Shown here: one piece after another, positions 1 through 9,178 of the stretch
How the letters are laid out: each line of letters opens with the position of its first letter
How positions within the stretch are numbered: the stretch's first letter is position 1
NCBI GenBank assembly: GCA_001717545.1
Contig: CP017039.1
Span: 1,178,001-1,242,000, forward strand
Source: Anaerolineaceae bacterium oral taxon 439
GTDB lineage: Bacteria; Chloroflexota; Anaerolineae; Anaerolineales; Anaerolineaceae
Direction: 5' to 3'
DNA: 64,000 bases
Made by a program: the position numbers and the translations under genes
The notes under the pieces: generated by a model
Databases searched by the model: none
Told to the model about the DNA's origin: nothing
What the model saw: only the letters and a program-made list of their open reading frames with translations

Positions 1-2
1 CG

Positions 3-845
3 ACGCATTCCTGGCTGGGAATGGTTCTGGAGGTAAGCTGTCCGTTTATCAGCGGCTTTCTGGTAACGCTGCTCCAGTTCGCTTCGCTGTATATCCTGCT
101 CAATTTTATGAATTCGTTTATCTGGGTACGGACGAACGCGACGTTCCTGTTCGGGTTGAAGAATCTTGGAATGGTCATGATGATTCTGGGCGGGATTGAA
201 ACGCTGACGCAGCGTTCTTTTCAGCGTATTCAGTCAGCGGTTTATCTTGCTGAAAACGGCGTGGCGCTGATGCTGCTGGGGTTCAGGACGCCGGAATCGC
301 TGACGATCTTTTTTTCGCTGCTGTTTATCCGCGTCCTGTCGGGAATATTCTGGGCGACGGCGAATAAATCCTACCTGAGCGGCGAGCGTGCGCGGGAAGC
401 GGGGACGGGCGCCGGTTCGAATCGTCCGGCGACTGTTTTCATGATGATCCTTGCTTATTTTTCGATAACCGGTTTCCCGTTTCTGGCTTCCTTCCCGCTC
501 AAGGTTTCGTTTTTATCGCTTTCATTTTCGCAATCGGAAACGATCGGGGGGCTTGCGTCGGCCGGTTGTTTGCTGCTGACGATTGGCGGATTCCGTTATG
601 GGTACGGACTGCTGGCCGGGCTGCGCCGGTCCGTCCCGGCGGCGGACGGGGACGAAACGCAGCGGGCCGAAGCGGGCGAACGCGAACCGGGAGACATGAA
701 GCCGTCGGACGACGAGAGCCGCGGACTGAAATTCGCGTTTTATGGGGGCGGAGCTTTCCTGATTTCGATCCTGCTTTATCCGGAGCTGTTGAACGCGTTT
801 CTCGTCGGAATCCGGAATCATTTCTCGCTGATCGTCGGCGGCTGA
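3..845 (+). CDS. Proton-conducting membrane transporter, NuoN/MrpD-like, C-terminal part
   Basis: The reading frame is open to the left edge, so the N-terminus lies outside the window; the first ATG inside is at 21. About seven hydrophobic segments are visible, with a short soluble stretch rich in Glu, Asp and Arg before the last one. The pattern of helices, the motif SITGFPFLASFPLK near the middle and the lack of a soluble domain fit the C-terminal half of the antiporter-like subunits of complex I or Mrp (proton_antipo_M family). Such subunits translocate H+ or Na+ in the cytoplasmic membrane. It could also be a stand-alone NuoN-like protein; the missing N-terminus prevents assignment to a subunit. 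The stop is followed by a short gap and an unrelated coiled-coil gene. Confidence 0.55.
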   Translation, partial: THSWLGMVLEVSCPFISGFLVTLLQFASLYILLNFMNSFIWVRTNATFLFGLKNLGMVMMILGGIETLTQRSFQRIQSAVYLAENGVALMLLGFRTPESLTIFFSLLFIRVLSGIFWATANKSYLSGERAREAGTGAGSNRPATVFMMILAYFSITGFPFLASFPLKVSFLSLSFSQSETIGGLASAGCLLLTIGGFRYGYGLLAGLRRSVPAADGDETQRAEAGEREPGDMKPSDDESRGLKFAFYGGGAFLISILLYPELLNAFLVGIRNHFSLIVGG

Positions 846-921
846 GGATTTGAAAAGTCGCCGCTGAATCTTCGGAGATAACGGTATAATTGCTTTATAT
901 TTTTGGGAGTAACAGACTTTT

Positions 922-2127
922 ATGGCACAATCCTGGAACCGAACGGTTGATGACGGCTTCGTCGACATGGAGCAGATCATCAAGCGGCTTGAATGGCTCG
1001 ATAACGAGCGCCGGAAAGATAAGAGTCGGATTACGGCGTTGGAAAGCCGGATAACCGACCTGAATACGAACCATTCTCTTTTACAGAGCGAGATCAAGGA
1101 CCTTCAGGAAGAATTCGCCAGGTTTTCGAGTTTTCAGAATCGGATCGACCTGTTGGATCATCAGATTTCCCAGCTGCGGATCGACGCCTTCCGGCAGATT
1201 GAAGAGCGCGATAAGACGCATACGGAACGCGAAAAGGAGATCGATAGCGCGCGCCGGAACGGGCTGGATTCGGCGAATCGGACGCTCAGCGAGCTTCGGA
1301 AGTCAATCGAACCGCTTCAGGAAATCCGAAAGACGCTCCTGACGCGGAACGAGGAATATTTCCGCCTGAACCGCATGATTGAGGAGGTCAATTCGCGGAT
1401 TGAATCCGCCGCGCTTGATAAGGAAGAGTACAACCGATTTCAGAAGACGATCGAAGAAAACCGGAAGCAGGACGCGAAGCGCGTTACCGACGTGCATACC
1501 GAAATGGGGGCGTACCGCAAGCGGATCGACGAGATGCGCGGACGGGTGGACTTGGTGAACGATAATTTGCGTAAGGTTGAACAGCGCATGAACGAGCTTC
1601 TCTCGTCGGAAAGCGAGCGGAAGCAATCGTCGATTTCGTTCCAGGAAAAACAGTCGCTGACGCTGCTTGAATTCGAAAAGACGTGGCAGGAGTGGAAGAA
1701 GGCGTTCGACGAAATCGTCGTTAAGGCGGCAGGTCTCGAAACGCAGATGCAATCGATCGAGAATACGCAGCGATCCGTCAAGCGTTCGCAGGATACGCTC
1801 GACGAGGTTACGAATCGTTTCGACCGGCGGACGAACGAGCTGGTCGAGATGGAACGGCTGATGGAAGAGAAACTGCGGCAGGAATGGTCAACGTTTAAGG
1901 AAGACAATCAGAAGCGTTGGCAGTCTTATCAGCTCGGACAGGAAGAAATCCTCAACGATCAGAAGCGAACGGCCGACGTGCTGCAAACGCGGATACAGCT
2001 GATTGAGGATAATTACGCGACGCAGATGGACGACGTTAACCTGCGGGACGAATTATACGTTTCCCAGATGCAGGAGCTGTACACGATGGTACGCGGTTGG
2101 CTCGAAAAAATGGGCAAAACTGACTAA
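922..2127 (+). CDS. Long coiled-coil protein of unknown function
   Basis: The 401-residue product has no signal peptide or membrane segment and is almost entirely charged and helical. Heptad-like spacing of Leu, Ile and Met with abundant Glu, Lys, Arg and Gln runs from about residue 20 to 395, so a cytoplasmic coiled-coil dimer or filament is likely. I do not recognise a family. A GGGAG motif lies 11 bases before the ATG, and a TATAAT at 885-890 could be a -10 element. The next gene (UDP-glucose dehydrogenase) starts 24 bases after the stop, so the two may be co-transcribed. That would hint at a role in envelope or polysaccharide organisation, which is inference only. Similarity to SMC-like proteins would be compositional. 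Confidence 0.7.
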   Translation: MAQSWNRTVDDGFVDMEQIIKRLEWLDNERRKDKSRITALESRITDLNTNHSLLQSEIKDLQEEFARFSSFQNRIDLLDHQISQLRIDAFRQIEERDKTHTEREKEIDSARRNGLDSANRTLSELRKSIEPLQEIRKTLLTRNEEYFRLNRMIEEVNSRIESAALDKEEYNRFQKTIEENRKQDAKRVTDVHTEMGAYRKRIDEMRGRVDLVNDNLRKVEQRMNELLSSESERKQSSISFQEKQSLTLLEFEKTWQEWKKAFDEIVVKAAGLETQMQSIENTQRSVKRSQDTLDEVTNRFDRRTNELVEMERLMEEKLRQEWSTFKEDNQKRWQSYQLGQEEILNDQKRTADVLQTRIQLIEDNYATQMDDVNLRDELYVSQMQELYTMVRGWLEKMGKTD

Positions 2128-2151
2128 CAACATAAGGGAATCGATTCATTC

Positions 2152-3465
2152 ATGAAGAAAATTACTGTTATTGGGACTGGTTATGTCGGGTTGGTCACCG
2201 GCGCGTGTTTCGCGGATTTAGGGAATTTCGTAACGTGTCTGGATATCAATGAAAAGCGGATTTCGGACCTGCGGGCGGGCGTGATGCCGATTTATGAGCC
2301 CGGGCTTGACCAGATCGTCGAACGGTCTTACCGCGCCGGCCGGCTGAGGTTTTCGACGGATTACGCTGAGGCGCTGAAAAACGTCGAGATTATTTTTATT
2401 GCGGTCGGGACGCCTTCCGGCGAAAACGGTGAAGCGGATTTATCGTACGTCGAATCCGCGGTGGAGCGGATCGCGGAGGTCGTCGAGGGGGCGTTTATTA
2501 TTGTCGATAAATCGACGGTTCCGGTTGGCACGGGCGATTGGATTGACGACATGCTCCAGCATCACGCGAACGGGAAGACGTTCGATTTCAGCGTCGTTTC
2601 GAACCCTGAGTTCTTACGCGAAGGATCGGCGATCGGCGATTTCATGCGTCCGGACCGCGTCGTTCTGGGGTCGAAGAATCCGCGCGCGGTCGACATGATC
2701 GAAGAATTGTACGCGCCGCTGCGCTGTCCGATCGTGAAGACCGATATCCGAACGGCTGAAATGATCAAGTATGCGTCGAACGCGTTTTTAGCGGCGAAAA
2801 TTTCGTTTATTAACGAGATCGCGAATATCTGCGAAAAGGTTGGAGCGGACGTGATCGACGTCGCCAGGGGGATGGGGCTGGATAACCGGATCGGGCCGAA
2901 GTTCCTGAACGCCGGGATTGGCTGGGGCGGGAGCTGCTTCCCGAAGGACGTAAAAGCGCTCGCGCATATCGCGCGGGAATACGGGACCCAGCCGCAGCTT
3001 CTCGAAGCCGTTATCCGGATCAATCAGACCCAGCGAATGCGCGTCGTTGAAAAGCTGGAAACGCTCTTCGGCGACGTAAAGGGGAAGCGTATCGGAGTTC
3101 TTGGGCTGGCGTTTAAGGCGGATACCGACGACATGCGCGAGAGTCCGGCGGCGGATATTATCGGGATTCTCGTCAGGAAGGGCGCTGTCGTTCGAAGCTA
3201 TGACCCCGAGGCAATGGAGCAGGCGCGATCGCTGGTCCCCGCGGAGGTGACGCTCTGCGAAAATCCGTATCAGGTTGTCGAAGGCGCGGACGCGCTGGTC
3301 CTGGCGACGGAATGGAACGAGTTTAAGCAGCTCGATTTTGATAAGGTCTCGAAGCTCATGGCGCAGAAAATCGTTCTCGACGGACGGAACCTCTGGGATC
3401 CGGAGCTGCTGACGTCGATGGGGTACCGGTATTTCGGCGTGGGGTTGGGGAAATATACGATTTGA
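2152..3465 (+). CDS. ugd: UDP-glucose 6-dehydrogenase
   Basis: Oxidises UDP-glucose to UDP-glucuronate with two NAD+, supplying uronic acid for capsule, exopolysaccharide or cell-wall glycans. The 437-residue length matches the family. The N-terminus has a Rossmann nucleotide-binding motif, GTGYVGLVTG (residues 8-17). The central part contains STVPVGTG and NPEFLREG, and the catalytic GGSCFPKD motif places the nucleophile at Cys262. The C-terminal UDP-binding domain contains LGLAFKADTDDMRESP. It follows a coiled-coil gene by 24 bases and ends at a strong hairpin shared with convergent tyrS. No glycosyltransferases are in view, so the polysaccharide served is unknown. The NDP-sugar dehydrogenase class is certain; UDP-glucose rather than UDP-ManNAc or UDP-GlcNAc as substrate is the best fit. 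Confidence 0.94.
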   Translation: MKKITVIGTGYVGLVTGACFADLGNFVTCLDINEKRISDLRAGVMPIYEPGLDQIVERSYRAGRLRFSTDYAEALKNVEIIFIAVGTPSGENGEADLSYVESAVERIAEVVEGAFIIVDKSTVPVGTGDWIDDMLQHHANGKTFDFSVVSNPEFLREGSAIGDFMRPDRVVLGSKNPRAVDMIEELYAPLRCPIVKTDIRTAEMIKYASNAFLAAKISFINEIANICEKVGADVIDVARGMGLDNRIGPKFLNAGIGWGGSCFPKDVKALAHIAREYGTQPQLLEAVIRINQTQRMRVVEKLETLFGDVKGKRIGVLGLAFKADTDDMRESPAADIIGILVRKGAVVRSYDPEAMEQARSLVPAEVTLCENPYQVVEGADALVLATEWNEFKQLDFDKVSKLMAQKIVLDGRNLWDPELLTSMGYRYFGVGLGKYTI

Positions 3466-3484
3466 TCTTTTAATTCCGGGAATA

Positions 3485-3575
3485 AAAAAAGCGGGACGCG
3501 GGCGTGAGACGGCTTCCTCAGGTCAGATTCTGGCCTGATTTTCAGAGGCAGCTCGCAGCGCGATCCCGCTTTTTC
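3485..3575. terminator. Bidirectional terminator between ugd and tyrS
   Basis: An inverted repeat pairs AAAAAGCGGGA (3486-3496) with TCCCGCTTTTT (3564-3574), giving A/T tracts on both sides as needed for two convergent genes. The 67-base interior can fold further: TCAGGTCA and TGGCCTGA form an inner stem around 3519-3540, with weaker CGCG/CGCG pairing outside it. Confidence 0.75.
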
Positions 3576-3589
3576 GTACGCTGGACGCG

Positions 3590-4882
3590 TTATTCTTCGC
3601 TCAGGCGAACCAGGAAGTAGTTTTTCTTTCCGCGGCGGAGGACGAGGAACGCGCCTTCGATAAAGTCCGATCGGGTGACGATTGCGGCCGCGTTGTCGGC
3701 GCGATGATTATTCAGGTAGATTCCGCCTTCGGCGATCGCCCGGCGCGCCTCCCCTTTCGATTTCAGGAAGCCGCTCGTCTCGCTCAGGAAGGCCGCGAGG
3801 TCGACCGGCGCGCCGCTCAGCTCGGCGGGACGGATTGTCTTCGACGGAACGTCGGCGAAGATATCCTGAATATCGTCGGCGGAAAGGCCGTCGATATCGC
3901 CGCCGAAAAGAGCCGAGGTCGCCTGACGCGCCTTGTCGAGCGCTTTCTGCCCGTGCATCAGGTACGTCATCTCTTCCGCTAAGGCCCGCTGCGCCGCGCG
4001 TTCTTCGGGGCGGTTCGCCGTTTTATCTTCCAGCTCGGCGATTTTTTCCGGCGTAAAAAACGTATAGAAACGGATAAAGTCGATGACGTCGCTGTCGTCG
4101 GCGTTGAGCCAGAACTGATAGAACTTATATGGCGAGGTTCGTTTCGGATCGAGCCAGACGGCGCCGCCGGCGGTCTTCCCGAACTTCGTCCCGTCTTTCT
4201 TTTTGATCAGCGGGTAAACGATCCCATAGGCCGTTTGTCCGAGTTTCCGGCGGATCAGCTCGACGCCGGCGGTAATATTCCCCCATTGATCCGAGCCGCC
4301 CGCCTGAACCGTGCAGCCGTAGTTTTTATACAGGTGATAAAAGTCGTACGACTGAAGAAGGCTGTAACTGAACTCGGTAAACGAAATCCCGTTTTCACGG
4401 TCGATCCGACTTTTAACCGCGTCCTTCGCGAGCATGGCGTTGACGGTAAAATGCTTCCCGATACTGCGGAGAAAATCGATCAGGTTCAGCTGGTTGAGCC
4501 AATCAGCGTTGTTCATGATCCGCGCGGGGTTGGTCTTAACCTCGAAATCGAGGAAGTGCGCTAATTGCTTCTGGATCATTTCGACGTTATGATGAATTTC
4601 GTCCGGCCCGAGCAGGTTCCGTTCGTCGGATTTTCCGCTGGGATCGCCGATCATTCCGGTCCCGCCCCCGGCGAGCGCGATTACATGATGTCCGCAGCGC
4701 TGCCAGCGCGCCAGCGCGAGCATGGGGACCATATGCCCGACATGCAGCGAGTCGGCGGTTGGGTCGAATCCGTTATACAGCGTTACGGATTGTCCGGCGA
4801 GGATTTCCGGTAAACCTTCGATGACATCGTGGACCATGCCGCGGGATTTCAGCTCGGTAAAGATATTTTTTGGGATCGTCAT
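3590..4882 (-). CDS. tyrS: Tyrosyl-tRNA synthetase
   Basis: Charges tRNA-Tyr with tyrosine in the cytoplasm. The 430-residue product carries the class I signatures: HVGH (residues 47-50) for HIGH and KFGKT (233-237) for KMSKS. Between them lies the tyrosine/ATP pocket with GGSDQWGNI. An S4-type RNA-binding domain occupies roughly residues 360-425. Length and motifs fit the bacterial TyrRS (TyrS rather than TyrZ) family. It lies 18 bases downstream of a GNAT gene in the same direction, so the two probably share a promoter near 5395. No T-box leader is seen upstream. It ends at the shared hairpin opposite ugd. Confidence 0.97.
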   Translation of the reverse strand: MTIPKNIFTELKSRGMVHDVIEGLPEILAGQSVTLYNGFDPTADSLHVGHMVPMLALARWQRCGHHVIALAGGGTGMIGDPSGKSDERNLLGPDEIHHNVEMIQKQLAHFLDFEVKTNPARIMNNADWLNQLNLIDFLRSIGKHFTVNAMLAKDAVKSRIDRENGISFTEFSYSLLQSYDFYHLYKNYGCTVQAGGSDQWGNITAGVELIRRKLGQTAYGIVYPLIKKKDGTKFGKTAGGAVWLDPKRTSPYKFYQFWLNADDSDVIDFIRFYTFFTPEKIAELEDKTANRPEERAAQRALAEEMTYLMHGQKALDKARQATSALFGGDIDGLSADDIQDIFADVPSKTIRPAELSGAPVDLAAFLSETSGFLKSKGEARRAIAEGGIYLNNHRADNAAAIVTRSDFIEGAFLVLRRGKKNYFLVRLSEE

Positions 4883-4900
4883 GGGGTTGGTCGCCTTTCG

Positions 4901-5341
4901 TTAACTTTCGATTGAGAGCCGATAAATATTCGTTTCACGCTGAACGAAGCCGCAGCGCCGGTACAATCGGTTCGCGGCCTCACGGGAGGGGCGGGAGGTC
5001 AGGTCGACGGTAATCGCGCCCGCGGTTTTCGCGCGCTCGATCGCGGCTTGAACCAGCCGTTCGCCGATTCCCTGCCCGCGGCTGTCCTCGTCGACGACGA
5101 CGTCTTCGATCCAGGCGCGGACGCCGGTCGGGATCCGGAATACCGCGAGCGTCAGCATCCCTGCCGCCGCGCTGCCCTGATCTTCCTCGACCGCCATGAG
5201 TAAAATCGATGCCTCCCCCCGGATCAGGTCTTTAATTTCCGCGGTCGTCGGTCTTTTTGCAGAAGCGGAAAGCTGCGGGAGGAGGCGGAGAATCGCTTTC
5301 TCAGCCGCTTCGGAATATTCGGTTACTTCGATTATTTTCAT
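4901..5341 (-). CDS. GNAT-family N-acetyltransferase
   Basis: A 146-residue single-domain acetyltransferase of the GNAT fold, using acetyl-CoA to modify an amino group. The acetyl-CoA pyrophosphate loop is visible as DSRGQGIGERL (Q/R-x-x-G-x-G/A), preceded by the typical strand IEDVVVDED and followed by helix and the SRPSREAANRLYRRCGF region that closes the CoA site. No substrate can be read from the sequence. It is the first gene of a probable two-gene unit with tyrS. Pairing of an acetyltransferase with an aminoacyl-tRNA synthetase is probably incidental. Confidence 0.85.
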   Translation of the reverse strand: MKIIEVTEYSEAAEKAILRLLPQLSASAKRPTTAEIKDLIRGEASILLMAVEEDQGSAAAGMLTLAVFRIPTGVRAWIEDVVVDEDSRGQGIGERLVQAAIERAKTAGAITVDLTSRPSREAANRLYRRCGFVQRETNIYRLSIES

Positions 5342-5394
5342 CTTTTCCTTCTTTTGCTTGCTTTTCCGATCGGAGCCGACCGGAATTGTCCTTG

Positions 5395-5400
5395 ATTATA
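5395..5400 (-). promoter_or_regulatory. Candidate -10 element for the GNAT-tyrS unit
   Basis: TATAAT on the minus strand lies about 55 bases before the GNAT start. A weak TTAATC 18 bases upstream could serve as -35. The -10 match is exact but the -35 is poor, so this is a tentative call. Confidence 0.35.
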
Positions 5401-5530
5401 CTATTCAAACGTTGCCACGATTAACAGGCTGGTCAATTTTACAGCTTCGGTCGGCATAGTTATTGCATGAGGTACAATTATAGAAGTTGGCGTTTGTCAA
5501 GGTCTATAACGATTGTTGTCGGAGGACAGG

Positions 5531-5860
5531 ATGCAAAAAGGGTTTGTTCGGTTTGTCGGGGTGATTCTGATTTTTTTCGGACTGTTTCAGCTGCTTCCGA
5601 TGCTGAATATTTCGGTTGTGATTGGAAATTTTAACTTTGTGAAATGGTTCCCGATCGCGTATGTCCTGATCGGGCTGGTCGAGTTCGCGAACGGCGAAAA
5701 CGGCGGCGGCTGGTTCTGGGGGTTGTTCGCGCTGCTGTTCGGTTTGATTGCGCTGCGTCCGTTGATTGAAGTGCCGCTGCTGAACGCGATCCCGTTAGAG
5801 GGGTTCTTTGCGCCGGTTCTGGTCCTGGCTTATGGAGTTAAAACGTTGACGGAAAAATAG
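5531..5860 (+). CDS. Small membrane protein (DUF5668/LiaF-TM-like)
   Basis: A 109-residue protein of about four hydrophobic helices with short polar loops, and a glycine-rich GENGGGW turn in the middle. It resembles the small helical-hairpin modules called DUF5668 or LiaF transmembrane domains, but I cannot be sure of the family. The start was placed at 5531 because a clean GGAGG (5521-5525) sits five bases before this ATG; the frame can be extended upstream to a TTG at 5513. The gene stands alone, convergent with the metal regulator at 6017. Function unknown. Confidence 0.72.
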   Translation: MQKGFVRFVGVILIFFGLFQLLPMLNISVVIGNFNFVKWFPIAYVLIGLVEFANGENGGGWFWGLFALLFGLIALRPLIEVPLLNAIPLEGFFAPVLVLAYGVKTLTEK

Positions 5861-6016
5861 CGGATTTCGGCGCGGGACAGGGTTTCATCCACCCGCCGCC
5901 GATTGCCGCACAGGGAAATACCTTCCCCGCAGGTCAAAAGTGCAGGGGCTGTTATCGATCGGCAGCTCCGGACGATTCGGAAAAAGCGCAGACCAAAAAC
6001 GCGGTCTCCGGTCCTT

Positions 6017-6433
6017 TTACGAAGCGACGTCGGGACCCGGCTGGCTTTCGTTTTTTTCCTCCGATTCCTCGAATTTCCTGACGAAATCTTTTATGCGGCT
6101 GAACGTTTCCTGGCTGATGACATGTTCAACACGGCAGGCGTCTTTCGTCGCGTTCGGTTCAGAGACCCCGAGCATCCTGAAGCACCGGGACAGCGTCGTA
6201 TGCCGTTCGTAGGTGCGTTCGGCGATTTTTCGGCCTTCCGGAAGCAGCTCGATCAGGTTGTTATGATCCATGGAAACGAGATTATTTTCGCGGAACTTCT
6301 TCATCGCGATACTGACGCTGGGTTTTGAAAACCCCAGGTAGTTCGCGATGTCGACCGATTGAACGGCGCCATTCTTCTTTTCCAGAATCAGGATCGCTTC
6401 CAGATAATCCTCAGCAGATTCTTTGATTTTCAT
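6017..6433 (-). CDS. DtxR/MntR-family metal-dependent transcriptional regulator
   Basis: A 138-residue repressor with an N-terminal winged helix (about residues 6-65, including SVDIANYLGFSKPSVS as the recognition region) and the dimerisation/metal-binding domain after it, but no SH3-like third domain. Candidate metal ligands are Asp9 and Glu12 near the N-terminus, His78 or a neighbour, and the ACRVEHVIS motif. The motif puts a cysteine where B. subtilis MntR has Glu99 and where DtxR/IdeR has Cys102, which suggests Fe2+ rather than Mn2+ sensing. An AAGGAGAAGAGG ribosome-binding site precedes the start. It follows ecfT by 62 bases in the same direction and may regulate that importer. Regulator class is certain, metal is inference. 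Confidence 0.88.
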   Translation of the reverse strand: MKIKESAEDYLEAILILEKKNGAVQSVDIANYLGFSKPSVSIAMKKFRENNLVSMDHNNLIELLPEGRKIAERTYERHTTLSRCFRMLGVSEPNATKDACRVEHVISQETFSRIKDFVRKFEESEEKNESQPGPDVAS

Positions 6434-6495
6434 GATCCTCTTCTCCTTTCATGTATTAATAATCATAGCATAATTTGCGGCGACTAACGAGAATG

Positions 6496-7332
6496 TTATC
6501 GAAAGGGGTTGAAGAAACGTCCGCCGTTCGCGAAGGTGATCGCGATCCCGCCCAGGCTCAGCAGCGCGGCGACGATCAGGACTGCGTAATCGGATCGGGT
6601 CATCGGCCGTTCGCAGTACCACGTCCGCCGTTCTTTTTTTCCGAACCCGCGCAGGTCCATCGCGTTGGAGATCAGCTCAATCCGTCCCAGCGACGAGAAG
6701 ATCAGCGGGATCGCGACCTCGGTCAGTCCGGCGATCCGTTTTCGAAGCGGCGCTTCCCGCGACAGGTCGGTCCCGCGCGCCTGCTGCGCCTGCGAAATAT
6801 TGTGAAGATCGGTCTGAATATCGTCGATATAACGGAGGGTGATCGAGACGGCGTAGCTTATCCGGTAGGACAGTTTCAGTCGGGTTAACGATCCGGCGAA
6901 TTCGCTTGGGTCGGTCGTGACGATAAACAGGAGCGCGATCGGAACGATCGTTATATATTTCAGCGTAACGTTAAAGAGGTAAAAGAGCTGTTCCCGCGTG
7001 ACGGTAAAGTTAGTCGTGAAGCGGAAGTATTCCCGCCGGGTTCCATAGATTTCGACGCCCTGTTCCGGGGCGAAAAGATAAATTGTCAGGTCGTTCAGAA
7101 GAAGAAAAATCAGGATGAAGAGGACGACGGCTCGGATTTCGCTGAATTTTATCCGCGCAATTTTCAGAACGATGATCGACAGGATCAGCGCCAGACCTAG
7201 GACGCGGGTATCGTAGCTGATCATGCAGACAATCGTCCAGAGCAGAAAGACGATCAGTTTCGTCGCGCCGGTGAGGCGATGAACCGGACTGTCTCGATCA
7301 ATATAGCTTAGCAGGTTGTTTTCAGACGCCAT
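6496..7332 (-). CDS. ecfT: ECF transporter transmembrane subunit EcfT
   Basis: The 278-residue membrane scaffold of an energy-coupling-factor importer. It joins the ATPase pair to the substrate-binding S component and transmits ATP hydrolysis to it. Four to six hydrophobic segments occupy the first 110 residues and the C-terminus, and the cytoplasmic coupling helices carry the ARG motifs, seen as QARGTDL and DLRGFGKK. Its start lies inside the 3' end of the ATPase gene (25-base overlap), so translation of the two is probably coupled. It is followed by the DtxR-type regulator. Confidence 0.92.
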   Translation of the reverse strand: MASENNLLSYIDRDSPVHRLTGATKLIVFLLWTIVCMISYDTRVLGLALILSIIVLKIARIKFSEIRAVVLFILIFLLLNDLTIYLFAPEQGVEIYGTRREYFRFTTNFTVTREQLFYLFNVTLKYITIVPIALLFIVTTDPSEFAGSLTRLKLSYRISYAVSITLRYIDDIQTDLHNISQAQQARGTDLSREAPLRKRIAGLTEVAIPLIFSSLGRIELISNAMDLRGFGKKERRTWYCERPMTRSDYAVLIVAALLSLGGIAITFANGGRFFNPFR

Positions 7333-9035
7333 TTCTCCCTTTCTTCGCGGTCGAAGTCGATAAACCGCTGGACGAAGCGGATCGGGTCGGCAATTCCGGA
7401 CGCTTTCGCGATCGTCAGCAGGCTCGTTTCCTTCAGGTTGGCCTTCCGGATAACGTCGCCGTCGGTCAGGACGCGGGACGGCAGCTCGTCGCAGATCAGC
7501 TTTCCGTCGGCGATAACGATCGCGCGTTCGGTATATTCGAGCATGAGGTGCATATCGTGGGTGACCATGACGATTGTCAGCCCGCGCCGCTGGAGATCGA
7601 CCAGAAATTCCATGATTTCGGTATAGTGACGGAAGTCCTGCCCGGCGGTCGGCTCGTCGAGAAGAAGGACGTCCGGTTCGAGGACGAGGATCGCGGCGAT
7701 CGTGACGCGTTTTTTCTGACCGTACGAGAGCGCGGAGACGGGCCAGTTCCGAAACGGATACAATCCGCAGATTTTCAGGACCTCGTCGACGCGCCGGTCG
7801 ATTTCCTGTTTTTCGACGTCGCGCAGCTTCAATCCCAGTCCAACTTCCTCGCGGATCAGGACCTTCGAGAGCATCTGGTTCGGGTTTTGCATGACGTAGC
7901 CGATCGAATCGGCTCGGCGGCGGATCGATACGTCTTTCAGGCTCTTTCCGCGCAGCCGGATCTCGCCGCTCGTGGGTTTTTCAAATCCGCAGATCAGCTT
8001 GCACAGCGTGCTTTTCCCCGCGCCGTTTTTTCCGACGATCGCGATCATTTCGCCTTTGTGGATCGTGAAGTTAATCTCTTTCAATACTTCGCGCGTATCG
8101 TTATAAGCGAACGAAACGTCGTCGAACGTCAGGATCTCTTCTTTTTCTTCGCTCGTTTGAGGAACGTTAATCGACCGGTACCAGCGCTGGATCGGTTCGC
8201 GGATTTTTTCGATCGGAAGCTTCGCGACGGACGCGGGGCGAAGCTCCGGCGTAACCGGAACGCCGGCGTAGCGGAGCGCAGTCAGGTAGAGCGGTTCGCG
8301 AATCCCGTACTCGCGGAGCATCCCTGAGGCTAAGATCCGGTCAGGCGTGTCGTCGGCGATAACCGTCCCATGATCCATCAGGAAGATCCGGTCGATTCCG
8401 CGCCAGAGTACGTCTTCGAGCCGGTGTTCGATGATGAGGATGGTTTTGCTCTCGTCCTGCGCGAGGCGGTCGATCAGTTCGATCGCGTACTGGCCGGTCG
8501 CGGGGTCCAGGTTCGCGAGCGGTTCGTCGAAAAGAAGAATATCGACGTTGTCGATCAGGACGCCAGCCAGCGCGACGCGCTGTTTCTGCCCGCCGGAGAC
8601 TTCCTGCGGCGTGGATTTGAGATGGTGATCGATGTCGACGAGGCGGGCGACCGCTTCGACGCGCGGGATCATTTCGCTCTGCGGGACGCAGTCGTTTTCC
8701 AGCGAAAACGCAATATCTTCGCCGACGGTCTGACCGACGAACTGCCCGTCCGAATCCTGGAGCACGGTCCCGATCATCTTCGATCGGTCATAAATTACAG
8801 TGTCGTTTGCGACGGAACCCTGAATTTCGATCGTTCCGGTGATCTTACCTTTGTAATAATGCGGGGCGAGACCGTTGACGCAATGTCCCAGCGTGCTTTT
8901 CCCGCTTCCCGACGGGCCGAGGATCAGGATTTTTTCGCCGGCGTAAACGGTTAAATTGATATCTTTGAGCGTTGGTTTCGCTTGCGCAGTGTAATGAAAG
9001 GAGAAGTTTTTAAATTGAATGACGGGCTGTTTCAT
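7308..9035 (-). CDS. ecfA: Fused double ECF ATPase (EcfA1-EcfA2 in one chain)
   Basis: Two ABC ATPase domains in one 575-residue chain replace the usual EcfA/EcfA' pair and power the ECF importer. Domain 1 has Walker A GPSGSGKS (residues 40-47), signature VSGGQKQR and Walker B ILLFDEP. Domain 2 starts near residue 300 with GKNGAGKS, signature LSYGQKKR and LLLDEP. The second signature has Tyr in place of the first Gly of LSGGQ, common in this family. I chose the ATG at 9035; a TTG at 9095 in the same frame would add 20 residues but has no better ribosome-binding site. It is separated from the S-component gene by a 275-base leader with hairpins. Confidence 0.93.
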   Translation of the reverse strand: MKQPVIQFKNFSFHYTAQAKPTLKDINLTVYAGEKILILGPSGSGKSTLGHCVNGLAPHYYKGKITGTIEIQGSVANDTVIYDRSKMIGTVLQDSDGQFVGQTVGEDIAFSLENDCVPQSEMIPRVEAVARLVDIDHHLKSTPQEVSGGQKQRVALAGVLIDNVDILLFDEPLANLDPATGQYAIELIDRLAQDESKTILIIEHRLEDVLWRGIDRIFLMDHGTVIADDTPDRILASGMLREYGIREPLYLTALRYAGVPVTPELRPASVAKLPIEKIREPIQRWYRSINVPQTSEEKEEILTFDDVSFAYNDTREVLKEINFTIHKGEMIAIVGKNGAGKSTLCKLICGFEKPTSGEIRLRGKSLKDVSIRRRADSIGYVMQNPNQMLSKVLIREEVGLGLKLRDVEKQEIDRRVDEVLKICGLYPFRNWPVSALSYGQKKRVTIAAILVLEPDVLLLDEPTAGQDFRHYTEIMEFLVDLQRRGLTIVMVTHDMHLMLEYTERAIVIADGKLICDELPSRVLTDGDVIRKANLKETSLLTIAKASGIADPIRFVQRFIDFDREEREKWRLKTTC

Positions 9036-9178
9036 CGGCTTTCCGGTCGAAGCTGCGTTTGGACGCGCGAACCGCTCGGCGGAAAGCCTGTCCAAACCTG
9101 CGTGGGAAGCGGGCGCGCGATCATCTATGATAACGATCTGATTCGGAACTTTTCCCGGTTTGGGAGGTTAATTCAGGC

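Noticed and set aside
4883-5530. T-box or other leader for tyrS
   Set aside because: tyrS follows the GNAT gene by 18 bases, and the region before the GNAT gene has no specifier loop or T-box core.
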